A program made the position numbers and the translations under genes. A DNA stretch of 64,000 nucleotides, from positions 372,001 through 436,000 of the forward strand of contig NZ_BCTT01000003.1 of the NCBI RefSeq assembly GCF_001590905.1, written 5' to 3'. This DNA comes from Serratia grimesii NBRC 13537. Its GTDB lineage: Bacteria; Pseudomonadota; Gammaproteobacteria; Enterobacterales; Enterobacteriaceae. Shown here one piece after another: positions 16,877 to 25,795 of the stretch; position 1 is the stretch's first letter, and each line of letters opens with the position of its first letter. Under the pieces are notes generated by a model. That model searched no databases. It had not been told where the DNA came from and saw nothing but the letters and a program-made list of their open reading frames with translations.

Positions 16877-17905
16877 ATGCATCGCGTTACTCTGATAGCG
16901 GCCCTCGCCGCTGGCTCTGCACTCTCTGCTTCACCTGCTTTCGCCGCTGGGAAATTGAACATGATCTGCTCCGCCGATGTTGTGGTCTGCGAACAGATGA
17001 CCAATCTATTTGAGAAACAACACCCGGACATCAAAGTCAGTATGGTGCGCCTTTCCGCGGGTGAAGCCTATGCGCGTATTCGTACCGAAGCCCGCAACCC
17101 ACGCACCGATATTTGGTGGGCAGGCACGGGCGATCCCCATATGCAGGCCGCCGACGAAGGGTTAACCCAGCCGTATAAATCTCCACTGCTTGATCAACAG
17201 CACGACTGGGCGCGCAAACAGGCTGAAAGCGCCGGCTACCGTACCGTCGGCGTCTACGCCGGGGCGCTGGGTTGGGGTTACAACACCAAGCTGTTGGCAG
17301 AGAAAAAACTCAAGGTACCTGCCTGCTGGAGCGATTTGCTGGATCCGGCCTTTAAAGGCGAGATCCAGATGGCCAACCCAAATTCGTCCGGTACCGCCTA
17401 CAACACCCTCGCCACATTGGTGCAAATCATGGGGGAAGAACCGGCCTTCGATTATCTGAAAAAACTCAACGCCAATATCTCACAGTACACCAAATCTGGC
17501 TCTGCGCCGGTGAAAGCTGCGGCACGTGGCGAAACGACCGTCGGCATCGTTTTTATGCATGACGCCGTCGCAATGCAGGTGGATGGGTTCCCGATCAAAG
17601 CGGTCGCGCCTTGCGAAGGTACCGGATTTGAAATTGGCTCCATGTCTATCGTCAAAGGCGCGCGTAACCTCAATGAGGCCAAGGTGTGGTACGACTGGGC
17701 ACTCGGTGCTGACGCCCAGTCACACATGAAAGATGCCAAATCCTTCCAGTTACCCTCGAACCGTAACGCGGCCATTTCCGAATACGCGCCACGCTTTGAG
17801 AACATCAAACTGATCGATTACGACTTTAAAACCTACGGTGCGACAGAGAAACGTAAGGCACTGCTCAGCCGTTGGGATAAAGAGATCGGCGCCAGCGCCC
17901 AATAA
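16877..17905 (+). CDS. Periplasmic binding protein, AfuA-like (sugar-phosphate/ferric family)
   Basis: Solute-binding protein of 342 residues with a Sec signal peptide (MHRVTLIAALAAGSALSASPAFA). The mature start GKLNMICSADVVVCEQMTNLFEKQHPDIKVSMVRLSAGEAYARIRTEARNP is that of the family holding ferric-binding FbpA/SfuA, phosphonate binders and AfuA. The tyrosine pair that binds iron in FbpA is not evident. Instead there is a His-Asp pair (228-229, FMHDA) and Glu247, features I associate with the sugar-phosphate binder AfuA of Actinobacillus. A sugar-phosphatase-like enzyme in the same operon agrees. First gene of the importer operon. Confidence 0.8.
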   Translation: MHRVTLIAALAAGSALSASPAFAAGKLNMICSADVVVCEQMTNLFEKQHPDIKVSMVRLSAGEAYARIRTEARNPRTDIWWAGTGDPHMQAADEGLTQPYKSPLLDQQHDWARKQAESAGYRTVGVYAGALGWGYNTKLLAEKKLKVPACWSDLLDPAFKGEIQMANPNSSGTAYNTLATLVQIMGEEPAFDYLKKLNANISQYTKSGSAPVKAAARGETTVGIVFMHDAVAMQVDGFPIKAVAPCEGTGFEIGSMSIVKGARNLNEAKVWYDWALGADAQSHMKDAKSFQLPSNRNAAISEYAPRFENIKLIDYDFKTYGATEKRKALLSRWDKEIGASAQ

Positions 17906-17949
17906 TTCACGTCCTTTTCCTCACGTATGTTATGCGCTCTGCGATAAAC

Positions 17950-17971
17950 CGGGCGAGGCAACACTCGCCCG
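17950..17971 (+). other. Intercistronic hairpin after the binding-protein gene
   Basis: CGGGCGAG (17950-17957) pairs with CTCGCCCG (17964-17971). Such stems often protect the 3' end of the binding-protein message and reduce expression of the membrane parts. No T tract follows. Confidence 0.6.
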
Positions 17972-18011
17972 TGCAAGCAGGGTGAAGGAAATATAAACAC
18001 TCGAGGTTACG

Positions 18012-20240
18012 ATGAATGCTCAAAACCGCCGCCTTGACGGGGCTCTTGTGCTGGGCGCATTGGCTTTGCTGCTACTGCCCTGGTACAGCCTGGAGGCCGG
18101 GTTCTTTGACTTTGGCTGGCTAAGTACGCTGTGGCAGGATCAAGCAAGCGCACCGGCACTGTGGCAAATTCTGGTGTTTCAGCGCCCCTGGCTGACAATC
18201 GCTTTACTGATGCTAGTGGTTTGCGCACTGGCGCGCTTGCTGCACGTTAGCCGTTTGCGCTCACAGCTCCTGATGTGTGCCAGTGCCATCGGCGTTGTTT
18301 TTCTTTTATTTGAAGGCCATGCCATCGGCTACAGCGGTTGGAATTGGCAATGGAGCGAGCATCTGTTTGGCGCGCTCAGCGACGGTCAACCGGCGTTTGG
18401 CGCGGGCGCTATTTTGCTGATCACCACGTTTCTGTTGCTGTTCTCTTTTGCACTTGCCGAACGCGGTGTGCTGAAAGGTGATGCCTTTGTGGTGGCTGCC
18501 ATTGTGCTGCTGGTCGCGCTGGTCACCACCTTTGTGCTTTACCCGGTGCTGAGCATGTTTGTCGCTTCCGTACAGGACGTAGACGGTTCATTTAAACCCG
18601 ATGGCCTGATCGCCAATATGCAAGACCCGGCGATTTGGAGCCTCAGTTGTCTGAAAGGCGGCAGCTGTGGCACCGCCTGGCGAACGCTGACGTTGGCGCT
18701 GATGACAGCCAGCGGTTCTACGCTTCTCGGTCTGGCTTTTGCGCTGGCTGCTACACGCACGCCGTTGCCGTTTAAGAAAGGTCTACGCTTACTCACCGTC
18801 CTGCCAATCATCACGCCGCCGTTTGTGATTGGCCTGGCGCTAATGCTGTTGTTTGGCCGCGCCGGCGTCGTCACCGAACTGCTTGCCAGCCTGTTTGGCA
18901 TTGAGCCAGGTCGTTGGCTGTACGGGCTGACCGGTATCTGGATTGCCCAGGTACTTTCCTTCACTCCGATCGCCTTCCTGGTACTGATTGGCGTGGTAGA
19001 AGGTGTCAGCCCCTCACTGGAAGAGGCCTCACAGACACTGCGGGCAAACCGCTGGCGCACCTTCCGTTATGTTTCACTGCCGCTGATGGCACCCGGCTTG
19101 GCCAACGCCTTCCTGATCAGCTTTATCGAAAGCATGGCGGACTTTGGTAATCCGATGGTGCTTGGCGGCAGCCATGGCGTGCTGTCGACCGAGATCTTCT
19201 TCTCGGTGGTGGGTGCGCAGAACGATCCGAGCCGTGCCGCGGTTCTGGCAATCATCCTGCTGTGCTTTACCCTCAGCGCCTTTATTCTGCAACGCCTGTG
19301 GCTGGCCGGGAAAAGCTTCGCTACCGTGACCGGCAAAGGCGATTCGGGCATGCACTGTGGGCTGCCGCGTGGATTGCGTTATGGCGTGTACACATTGGTC
19401 ATCCCTTGGGGTCTGTTCACGCTGGTCATCTACGGCATGATCCTGATCGGCGGTTTCGTCCAGTCATGGGGACTCGACAGCAGCCTGACGCTGGGCCATT
19501 ACGCCCGTGCCTTTGGCTTCCAGTGGAATGGTGGTCAGATAGTCTGGACCGGTGTTGCCTGGAACTCGTTCTGGACTACGCTGGAGATCGCGTTGATCGC
19601 CGCACCACTCACGGCCATCGTTGGCCTGCTCACTGCGTGGTTAATTGTGCGGCAGAAGTTTGCCGGTCGCCAAACCTTTGAGTTTTTATTGATGCTCAGC
19701 TTTGCCATTCCCGGCACGGTCATCGGTGTCAGTTACATCATGGCTTACAACCTGCCACCGCTGGAGATCACCGGCACCGCGCTGATTCTGGTCGCCTGTT
19801 TTGTGTTCCGTAATATGCCGGTTGGTGTGCGCGGTGGCATTGCCGCCATGAGCCAACTGGATCGTAGCCTGGATGAAGCGTCACTGACGCTACGCGCCAG
19901 CAGTTTCCGCACCCTGCGTAAAGTCATACTACCACTGTTGAAACCGGCGATCAGCGCAGCGCTGGTGTATGCCTTTGTGCGTGCAATTACCTCCATCAGT
20001 GCGGTGATTTTCCTGGTTAGCGCCCAGTACAACATGGCCACTTCCTACATCGTTGGATTGGTCGAAAACGGGGAATACGGTGTAGCTATCGCCTACTCCT
20101 CCGTGCTTATCGTCGTGATGTTGGCGGTAATCCTCACCTTCCAGTTGCTGGTCGGCGAACGTCGCCTGCGCCGCGCAATCCGTATTGCCACACCGCCGGT
20201 GACGCCTCCACCGGCTCTACATCAGGAGAATGCCGTATGA
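18012..20240 (+). CDS. ABC importer permease, two fused halves, AfuB-like
   Basis: Inner-membrane permease of 742 residues that carries two transport modules in one chain. Each module has the EAA loop that touches the ATPase: EEASQTLRANRWRTFRYVSLP in the first and DEASLTLRASSFRTLRKVILP in the second. Extra N-terminal helices (about residues 10-165) precede the first module. Fused permeases of this length are the rule in the AfuB/FbpB/SfuB group. It lies 106 bp after the binding-protein gene and overlaps the ATPase gene by 4 bp (ATGA). Confidence 0.88.
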   Translation: MNAQNRRLDGALVLGALALLLLPWYSLEAGFFDFGWLSTLWQDQASAPALWQILVFQRPWLTIALLMLVVCALARLLHVSRLRSQLLMCASAIGVVFLLFEGHAIGYSGWNWQWSEHLFGALSDGQPAFGAGAILLITTFLLLFSFALAERGVLKGDAFVVAAIVLLVALVTTFVLYPVLSMFVASVQDVDGSFKPDGLIANMQDPAIWSLSCLKGGSCGTAWRTLTLALMTASGSTLLGLAFALAATRTPLPFKKGLRLLTVLPIITPPFVIGLALMLLFGRAGVVTELLASLFGIEPGRWLYGLTGIWIAQVLSFTPIAFLVLIGVVEGVSPSLEEASQTLRANRWRTFRYVSLPLMAPGLANAFLISFIESMADFGNPMVLGGSHGVLSTEIFFSVVGAQNDPSRAAVLAIILLCFTLSAFILQRLWLAGKSFATVTGKGDSGMHCGLPRGLRYGVYTLVIPWGLFTLVIYGMILIGGFVQSWGLDSSLTLGHYARAFGFQWNGGQIVWTGVAWNSFWTTLEIALIAAPLTAIVGLLTAWLIVRQKFAGRQTFEFLLMLSFAIPGTVIGVSYIMAYNLPPLEITGTALILVACFVFRNMPVGVRGGIAAMSQLDRSLDEASLTLRASSFRTLRKVILPLLKPAISAALVYAFVRAITSISAVIFLVSAQYNMATSYIVGLVENGEYGVAIAYSSVLIVVMLAVILTFQLLVGERRLRRAIRIATPPVTPPPALHQENAV

Positions 20241-21298
20241 CTGCCATTTGTTCCGGCTCGGTGGTGTTTGAGAACGTCACCAAACAGTTTGCCGATTTCA
20301 CCGCCGTACCCGGCCTGTCACTCACCGTCGAACCGGGCACACTGGTGACATTGCTCGGCCCGTCTGGCTGTGGCAAAACCACTACCCTGCGCTTGCTGGC
20401 AGGCCTGGAACACCCAACCTCTGGCCGTATTCTGATTGGCGGCAAGGACGTCACGCATCTGCCCGCCAACGAACGCGACGTCGCGATGGTGTTCCAATCC
20501 TACGCATTGTTCCCGCATATGAACGCGCTGGACAACGTCATGTACGGTTTACTCGCCAGCGGCCTGCCGCGTAAAGAGGCACAGGACCGCGCACGCGAGG
20601 GGTTGAAACTGGTTGGCCTGGAAAACATGGGCCAACGTCTCCCCGCAGAGCTCTCTGGTGGACAGCAGCAGCGCATTGCCGTAGCGCGTGCGCTGGTATT
20701 GGAACCGCAGGTGTTACTGCTTGATGAGCCATTATCCAACCTTGACGAACGCCTGCGTCGCCGTGTTCGCACCGAAATCCGTGATTTGCAGCAACGCCTC
20801 GGTTTCACTGCGGTATACGTGACTCATGATCAAGAAGAAGCTTTAGCGGTCTCCGATAAGATTATCGTCATGAAAGAAGGGCATATTGCCCAACAGGGCG
20901 CGCCTCAGGAGCTTTATCATTCACCAGCATCCGTGTTTATCGCTGACTTTATGGGCGAGGCCAATATCTTGCCCTGTGATATTGAACGCGTCGAGGATGG
21001 TGAGGCGCTAATCACCCTCGGCAGCCGTCAGTATCGGGTTCCGGGTACCAAAGCACGCCCCGGCACCGCGCAACTGTCGGTACGCCCGCAATTTATTACT
21101 CTGCAGCCGGAGCAAGCTGGCGCATTAAACGGGGAAATAACCCATAGCACCTGGCTCGGGGACCATATCGAATATGAAGTGAAAACCGATCTCGGTGCGC
21201 TATTCATTGTCGATGTACAGATGGAGCGCCAACTGGCGCCAGCCACACGCGTGGCCGTTGATTTCAAATCTCAGGGGCTGGCACTGATAGCTCAGTGA
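20237..21298 (+). CDS. ABC importer ATPase, AfuC-like
   Basis: ATPase of 353 residues that powers the importer. Walker A is GPSGCGKTTT (about 46-55), the Q loop is VFQSYALFPHM, the signature is LSGGQQQRIAVARAL, Walker B is VLLLDEPLSNLD, and the switch His is in VTHDQEEAL. A C-terminal TOBE-like domain (about 245-353) follows, usual for this group. The start is coupled to the permease stop. It is 24 bp upstream of the phosphatase-family gene. Confidence 0.92.
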   Translation: MTAICSGSVVFENVTKQFADFTAVPGLSLTVEPGTLVTLLGPSGCGKTTTLRLLAGLEHPTSGRILIGGKDVTHLPANERDVAMVFQSYALFPHMNALDNVMYGLLASGLPRKEAQDRAREGLKLVGLENMGQRLPAELSGGQQQRIAVARALVLEPQVLLLDEPLSNLDERLRRRVRTEIRDLQQRLGFTAVYVTHDQEEALAVSDKIIVMKEGHIAQQGAPQELYHSPASVFIADFMGEANILPCDIERVEDGEALITLGSRQYRVPGTKARPGTAQLSVRPQFITLQPEQAGALNGEITHSTWLGDHIEYEVKTDLGALFIVDVQMERQLAPATRVAVDFKSQGLALIAQ

Positions 21299-21322
21299 GC
21301 CTCAAAACGTTAAGGATCAAAC

Positions 21323-22111
21323 ATGAATGAGCCCATTTCCCAGCGTCTGTCGCTGGCCGAACAGGCGGCGCGTGCCGCCGGCACCAAAGCGCTGGACTAT
21401 TTTAACCGTCGTGAAAGCCTGGTGATTGAAACCAAACGTGATGCACAGGACGTGGTATCCATTGCCGACCGAGAAGTTGAACTGTTGATCCGCGAACAGA
21501 TCGCCAGTCAGTTCCCGGACGACGGTTTTTTGGGGGAAGAGTTTGGCTTGCAACCCGGTAACTCAGGTTACACCTGGGTGGTGGATCCCATCGATGGCAC
21601 CAGCCCGTTTGTTAACGGCATGCCAAACTGGTGCGTGTCCATCGCCGTGATTCACCACGGTGAGCCGGTGATCGGTGTGATCGTTGCACCCTGCCAGCAA
21701 GAATGTTTTATCGCGGCACGCGGCGCGGGGGCGACGCTCAATGGCAAACCGCTGCGGGTAGACCCAAAACGTACGATGCAAAACCACGTCACCGGTTTTG
21801 GCGCTAACAGCTATGTCACACCGGAACGCGTCGGTGAGATCGCCGCCGGTATCACCGCGTCGGGCGGCAATTTCTTCCGTAATGGGTCGGGTGCCATGAT
21901 GCTGGCTTGGGTTGCAGCCGGACGTTTGGTGGGTTACTACGAACCCTATATGCATGCCTGGGACTGTCTGGCGGGTTACTGTCTGGTCAACGAAGCCGGT
22001 GGCTGGACGCATCCGTTCAATACCGACGGGGAACATCTACTGCGTGGCGGGCCGGTGCTGGCCGTCGCGCCAGGGGCCAAACAAGATTTAATGCATATCG
22101 CACAACTGTAA
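21323..22111 (+). CDS. Inositol-monophosphatase-family sugar phosphatase
   Basis: Mg2+-dependent phosphatase of 262 residues in the IMPase/histidinol-phosphatase/FBPase fold. Metal-binding motifs are complete: GEEFG (71-75), DPIDGTSPF (88-96) and the C-terminal WD in MHAWDCLAGYCLVNEAGG. The usual substrates are myo-inositol phosphate, histidinol phosphate or sugar phosphates; the motif set does not choose between them. As fourth gene of the AfuABC-like operon it could dephosphorylate the imported compound (inference). It could also be a histidinol-phosphatase paralogue. Confidence 0.85.
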   Translation: MNEPISQRLSLAEQAARAAGTKALDYFNRRESLVIETKRDAQDVVSIADREVELLIREQIASQFPDDGFLGEEFGLQPGNSGYTWVVDPIDGTSPFVNGMPNWCVSIAVIHHGEPVIGVIVAPCQQECFIAARGAGATLNGKPLRVDPKRTMQNHVTGFGANSYVTPERVGEIAAGITASGGNFFRNGSGAMMLAWVAAGRLVGYYEPYMHAWDCLAGYCLVNEAGGWTHPFNTDGEHLLRGGPVLAVAPGAKQDLMHIAQL

Positions 22112-22136
22112 TTCAGACGGCTCACAAATCTGTTTA

Positions 22137-22224
22137 GGGTTAAACCGGTGGGGTCGAGCCTGTTCGACCCGATTTAACCCATTGATTATGCTATAGGGCG
22201 CAGTATGCAGCGCCCTTATTCTTA
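22137..22224 (+). terminator. Two nested/adjacent hairpins between convergent genes
   Basis: First structure: GGGTTAAA (22137-22144) pairs with TTTAACCC (22173-22180), enclosing GGGTCGA (22151-22157) with TCGACCC (22164-22170). Second: AGGGCGC (22195-22201) pairs with GCGCCCT (22210-22216), then TATTCTT, a plausible terminator for the importer operon. The second shares a motif with 28954 and 31545. Confidence 0.7.
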
Positions 22225-22228
22225 GCAC

Positions 22229-23239
22229 CTACAACCCGCGTTTTTCCATCAACACAGCCAGATCAACCAAACGGTTAGAGAAGCCCCATTCGTTGTCGTA
22301 CCAGGCCAGAACCTTGACCAGATTCCCACCAATAACCAACGTCGAAAGCCCATCAATAATGGATGAACGTGGGTCGCCTTTATAATCGCTCGATACCAAA
22401 GGCTCATCGCTGTAACCCAGAATATCCTTGAGTGGGCCCGACTGCGCCGCCTGACGGAACGCGGCGTTGATCTCTTCAGCCGTCACGTCACGTTTCAACG
22501 TCACCGTTAAGTCAACGATAGATACTACGGGCACCGGCACACGTAACGAATAACCGGTTAAACGCCCGTCCAATGCCGGGATCACCTTGCCAAGGGCTTT
22601 CGCGGCACCGCTGGAGTAAGGCACTATCGACTCCGCTGCGGCGCGAGCGCCACGTAAGTCTTTTTCCGGTTGGTCATGCAATGCCTGGCTGTTGGTGTAG
22701 GCATGGGTGGTATTCATCAGGCCATATTCAATACCGAAGGCCTGATGCAGGACCTGAGCCGCGGGCGCCAGGCCGTTAGTGGTGCAACTGCCGTTGCTGA
22801 CCACACGGTGCTTCGCCGGATCGTACAGATCCTGATTAACGCCCATCACTATCGTAATATCGTCGTCTTTGCCCGGAGCCGAGATAATCACTCGCTTGGC
22901 CCCGCCTTTCGTGATGTGCACTTCGGCCTTGGCTTTGTCAGTGAAGAACCCCGTCGCTTCGATAACGACGTCAACGCCCACGCTTTTCCATGGGATAGCG
23001 GCCGGATCTCTTTCGGAGAAAACATGAATCGGCCGACCATCGAGCAGTAGCTGGTTTTCACCGGCTTCAACATTGGCTGCCAATGTGCCCGACAACGAGT
23101 CGTATTTCAGCAGATGCGCCAAGGTTTTGCTGTCGGTTAAATCGTTGATCGCCACTATCTCAAAGTCACTGCGCCCCAACGCAGCACGCAACACATTTCT
23201 GCCGATTCTGCCGAATCCATTAATGCCTACTTTGACCAT
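22229..23239 (-). CDS. Glyceraldehyde-3-phosphate dehydrogenase, additional copy
   Basis: NAD-dependent dehydrogenase of 336 residues, full length. The Rossmann motif GINGFGRIGR is at 5-14, Asp33 in INDLTD favours NAD, the catalytic Cys152 is in SNGSCTTN and the catalytic His179 is in NTTHAYT. The active-site segment reads SNGSCTTN rather than the SNASCTTN usual in glycolytic GapA, so this is probably a paralogue, not gapA. It lies 78 bp downstream of a DJ-1/AraC-type regulator in the same direction. The regulator may control it, or the two may be one transcript. Confidence 0.93.
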   Translation of the reverse strand: MVKVGINGFGRIGRNVLRAALGRSDFEIVAINDLTDSKTLAHLLKYDSLSGTLAANVEAGENQLLLDGRPIHVFSERDPAAIPWKSVGVDVVIEATGFFTDKAKAEVHITKGGAKRVIISAPGKDDDITIVMGVNQDLYDPAKHRVVSNGSCTTNGLAPAAQVLHQAFGIEYGLMNTTHAYTNSQALHDQPEKDLRGARAAAESIVPYSSGAAKALGKVIPALDGRLTGYSLRVPVPVVSIVDLTVTLKRDVTAEEINAAFRQAAQSGPLKDILGYSDEPLVSSDYKGDPRSSIIDGLSTLVIGGNLVKVLAWYDNEWGFSNRLVDLAVLMEKRGL

Positions 23240-23317
23240 GATCTACTCCTTCGTTATTGGCTCTGCTGCCAATGTAGGTCGAAGGCGTTATGACGTAAAT
23301 GACGTTTATAGATCAAT

Positions 23318-24292
23318 TTACGCCAACACGCGTGAATGGAAACGTTCGCGATACTCGGTAGGTGTCAGTTGTAAATGTCGTTCAAAAACGCGCCGCAGAT
23401 TGAGACCATTACCAAACCCGCAGTTCATGGCGATTTGCTCAATACCTTCAGCACTCTGTTCCAAACGTTGCCGGGCCAGATACAGGCGCCCTTCTTCAAC
23501 AAATTTAGCGGGTGAAATGCCCGTCTCACGCGTGAACACGCGGGTAAAGTTTCGCGGGCTCATCGCGACCCGCTCTGCCAGTTTCTCTACACCGAGATCG
23601 CTGGACAGGTTTTCCAGGATCCAGGACTGGAGATCGCGGATCGGGCCAGGGGTTTTAGCCTGATTCAAAGGATAACGACTGAACTGCGCCTGACCGCCAG
23701 GCCGACGCAGGAACATCACCAGGTCTTGCGCCACTTCGCGTGCCTGAACAAAACCGTAATCGTCTTCCACCAGCGCCAGGGTGAGATCGAACCCGGAACT
23801 GACACCGCCGGAGGTCCAGACAGAGCCATCCTGAACATACAGCGGCCCATTTTCGACGTGTATTTTGGGGAAGCGGGCCTGCAACGTTTCCAGCAGTCGC
23901 CAATGGGTGGTTGCCCGGCGTCCATCGAGTAAACCAGCCTCTGCAAGTAGCAAAGCGCCACCGCATACCGACGCAATACGTCGCGCTTTAGGTGCGGCGC
24001 GGCGCAGCCAGTCGACAACGTAGGCACTTTCTTCTTCGGTCGCGCCTTTTCCGGTCACTATGATGGTGTCGCGCTCCTGATCAGGATCGAGATCCGAGAG
24101 ACGATGATCGGCGAGCAGATTCAATCCAGACAAACCGTGCACCACCCGATGGGGTTGCGTGGTGGCCAGCGACATTTGATAAAGCGGCGCGTCATGAGGC
24201 CTCAAGCGGTTGGCCTGCATCAGGATGTCAGCGATTCCCGCCGACTCGAACAACATGCCCCCTTCGGGGACGATAATCAGAAATGTATGCAT
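23318..24292 (-). CDS. DJ-1/PfpI-AraC fusion regulator (FtrA/GlxA type)
   Basis: Regulator of 324 residues. The N-terminal 170 residues resemble the GATase1/DJ-1 fold (FLIIVPEGGMLFESAGIADILMQ; nucleophile elbow in ASVCGGALLLAEAGLLDGRRATTHW). The C-terminal 100 residues are an AraC double helix-turn-helix (LAERVAMSPRNFTRVFTRETGISPAKFV, IAMNCGFGNGLNLRRVFERHLQLTPTEYRERF). ATG 24292 is chosen over an in-frame TTG at 24316. A promoter TTGACT-16-TATTTT sits right before it on the minus strand, so the message may have almost no leader. It precedes the GAPDH gene and may act on it (inference). Confidence 0.86.
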   Translation of the reverse strand: MHTFLIIVPEGGMLFESAGIADILMQANRLRPHDAPLYQMSLATTQPHRVVHGLSGLNLLADHRLSDLDPDQERDTIIVTGKGATEEESAYVVDWLRRAAPKARRIASVCGGALLLAEAGLLDGRRATTHWRLLETLQARFPKIHVENGPLYVQDGSVWTSGGVSSGFDLTLALVEDDYGFVQAREVAQDLVMFLRRPGGQAQFSRYPLNQAKTPGPIRDLQSWILENLSSDLGVEKLAERVAMSPRNFTRVFTRETGISPAKFVEEGRLYLARQRLEQSAEGIEQIAMNCGFGNGLNLRRVFERHLQLTPTEYRERFHSRVLA

Positions 24293-24427
24293 GTCCTTAA
24301 AATACAAATTGAACAAAATAAGTCAAGAACGTGTTATCCGCAGAGGCACGTTAGTTTGCTGCCCCTGCTTTGAATTTCAGAGAAGCCCACCACAGGCGGT
24401 TCAGGCGGGCTTGTCGTCATCGAACTA

Positions 24428-25450
24428 TCAGCGCCAACCCAGCGCCGGGGCGACATGCGTCAAGATCGATTCAATCACATGGGCGTTATAGTCAACGCCC
24501 AGTTGGTTTGGCACGGTCAACAGCAAGGTGTCCGCTTCGGCAATGGCTTCGTCCTGCGCCAGTTGTTTGATCAACAGCTCTGGCTCAGCGGCATAACTGC
24601 GTCCGAATATGGCTCGGGTCTGCTGATCGATATACCCCACCTGATCGCCTTCCTGACCGCTATTGCCGAAATAACTGCGATCCTGCGAATTCATCAATGC
24701 AAAGATACTGCGGCTGACCGACACACGGGGTTCGCGCTGATGCCCTGCTGCTTTCCAGGCTTCACGGTACTCGCGAATTTGCTTGGCCTGCTGCACGTGA
24801 AACGGCTCGCCCGTTTCGTCATTTTTTAACGTCGAGCTTTGCAGGTTCATCCCCAATTTCGCCGCCCAGACTGCTGTGGCGTTCGAGCTGGCCCCCCACC
24901 AGATACGATCCCTCAAGCCTGCGGAGAAAGGCTCAACACGCAACAGTCCCGGCGGGTTGGGGAACATCGGCTGTGGGTTCGGTTCGGCAAAACCTTCACC
25001 ACGCAGCGCATCGAGTAACACCTCGGTATGGCGACGGGCCATATCGGCTTCGGTCTCGCCTTCGGCGGGCGTATAGCCAAAGTAACGCCAGCCCTCAATG
25101 ACCTGCTCGGGAGAACCGCGGCTAATGCCAAGCTGCAAGCGTCCACCAGAAATCAGATCAGCAGCACCGGCGTCTTCGACCATATAAAGTGGGTTTTCAT
25201 AGCGCATGTCGATCACACCGGTGCCGATCTCAATACGTCGAGTTTTTGCGCCAATGGCAGCCAACAGCGGGAACGGCGAGCCTAGCTGACGCGCAAAGTG
25301 ATGCACGCGGAAGTAAGCCCCATCCGCCCCCAATTCTTCTGCCGCGACAGCGAGATCGATGGATTGCAGCAACGCATCCGCAGCAGAACGGGTACCCGAC
25401 TGTGACGAAGGCGTCCAGTGACCAAACGAGAGAAATCCAATTTTCTTCAT
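24428..25450 (-). CDS. Luciferase-like flavin-dependent oxidoreductase
   Basis: Protein of 340 residues in the bacterial-luciferase-like monooxygenase fold, likely using FMNH2. Recognisable segments are KKIGFLSFGHW at the start, LAVAAEELGADGAYFRVHHF, RIEIGTGVIDMRYENPLYMVEDAGAADLISGGRLQLGISRG and the C-terminal ADTLLLTVPNQLG. These match the family of uncharacterised LLM oxidoreductases. The substrate is unknown. ATG 25450 is used, with AAGGG upstream. It is divergent from the thiamine-related operon and has no obvious link to it. Confidence 0.85.
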   Translation of the reverse strand: MKKIGFLSFGHWTPSSQSGTRSAADALLQSIDLAVAAEELGADGAYFRVHHFARQLGSPFPLLAAIGAKTRRIEIGTGVIDMRYENPLYMVEDAGAADLISGGRLQLGISRGSPEQVIEGWRYFGYTPAEGETEADMARRHTEVLLDALRGEGFAEPNPQPMFPNPPGLLRVEPFSAGLRDRIWWGASSNATAVWAAKLGMNLQSSTLKNDETGEPFHVQQAKQIREYREAWKAAGHQREPRVSVSRSIFALMNSQDRSYFGNSGQEGDQVGYIDQQTRAIFGRSYAAEPELLIKQLAQDEAIAEADTLLLTVPNQLGVDYNAHVIESILTHVAPALGWR

Positions 25451-25600
25451 AGGAGTAGCCCTTAGATTCAATTATGACCGGATTACAGTGACAAAAATGC
25501 CCCCGCTCAGGCCAGAAAAATTGTGTGCGATCGCACTAAACGAACCGTTTTGAGCTAACGAAAGACGCCCTTATTGCAGCCCAACTCGACCGCCCGATCG

Positions 25601-25629
25601 TTGTAATCAAAAAGTAAATATCGTATAAC
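25601..25629 (+). promoter_or_regulatory. Promoter of the TPP-controlled operon
   Basis: TTGTAA (25601-25606), 17-bp spacer, TATAAC (25624-25629). The start site would fall at the 5' edge of the riboswitch. Confidence 0.6.
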
Positions 25630-25633
25630 AGGC

Positions 25634-25722
25634 TCCTCCGAGGGGTGTCCTGTTACGGGCTGAGATGGCGCAAGCCGAACCCTTTGAACCTGATCTGGGT
25701 CATGCCAGCGAAGGGACGGGTC
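25634..25722 (+). ncRNA. TPP riboswitch (THI element)
   Basis: Conserved aptamer parts are present in order: GGGGTG, GGGCTGAGA (CTGAGA at 25660-25665), ACCC, TTTGAACCTGATCTGG and GCCAGCGAAGGGA. It senses thiamine pyrophosphate and lowers expression of the downstream salvage genes. Confidence 0.95.
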
Positions 25723-25772
25723 GGCAATAACACCATCAGTCATTGCCTGTTCATACCTCAGCGCGCCCGGAT

Positions 25773-25795
25773 CTCCACACACTTTTGGAGGTCCC
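25773..25795 (+). promoter_or_regulatory. Ribosome-site sequestering hairpin of the riboswitch
   Basis: CTCCA (25773-25777) can pair with TGGAG (25786-25790), which is the ribosome-binding site of tenA (TGGAGG, then the ATG at 25796). This favours control of translation start rather than transcription termination. Confidence 0.6.

Noticed and set aside
16877..21298. SfuABC-type ferric iron importer
   Set aside because: There is no Fur box, the control is by LacI, an iron-binding Tyr pair is not evident and a phosphatase gene follows.
22670..23663. Long plus-strand frames opposite GAPDH and the AraC regulator
   Set aside because: They are antisense shadows of two clear genes and show no family features.
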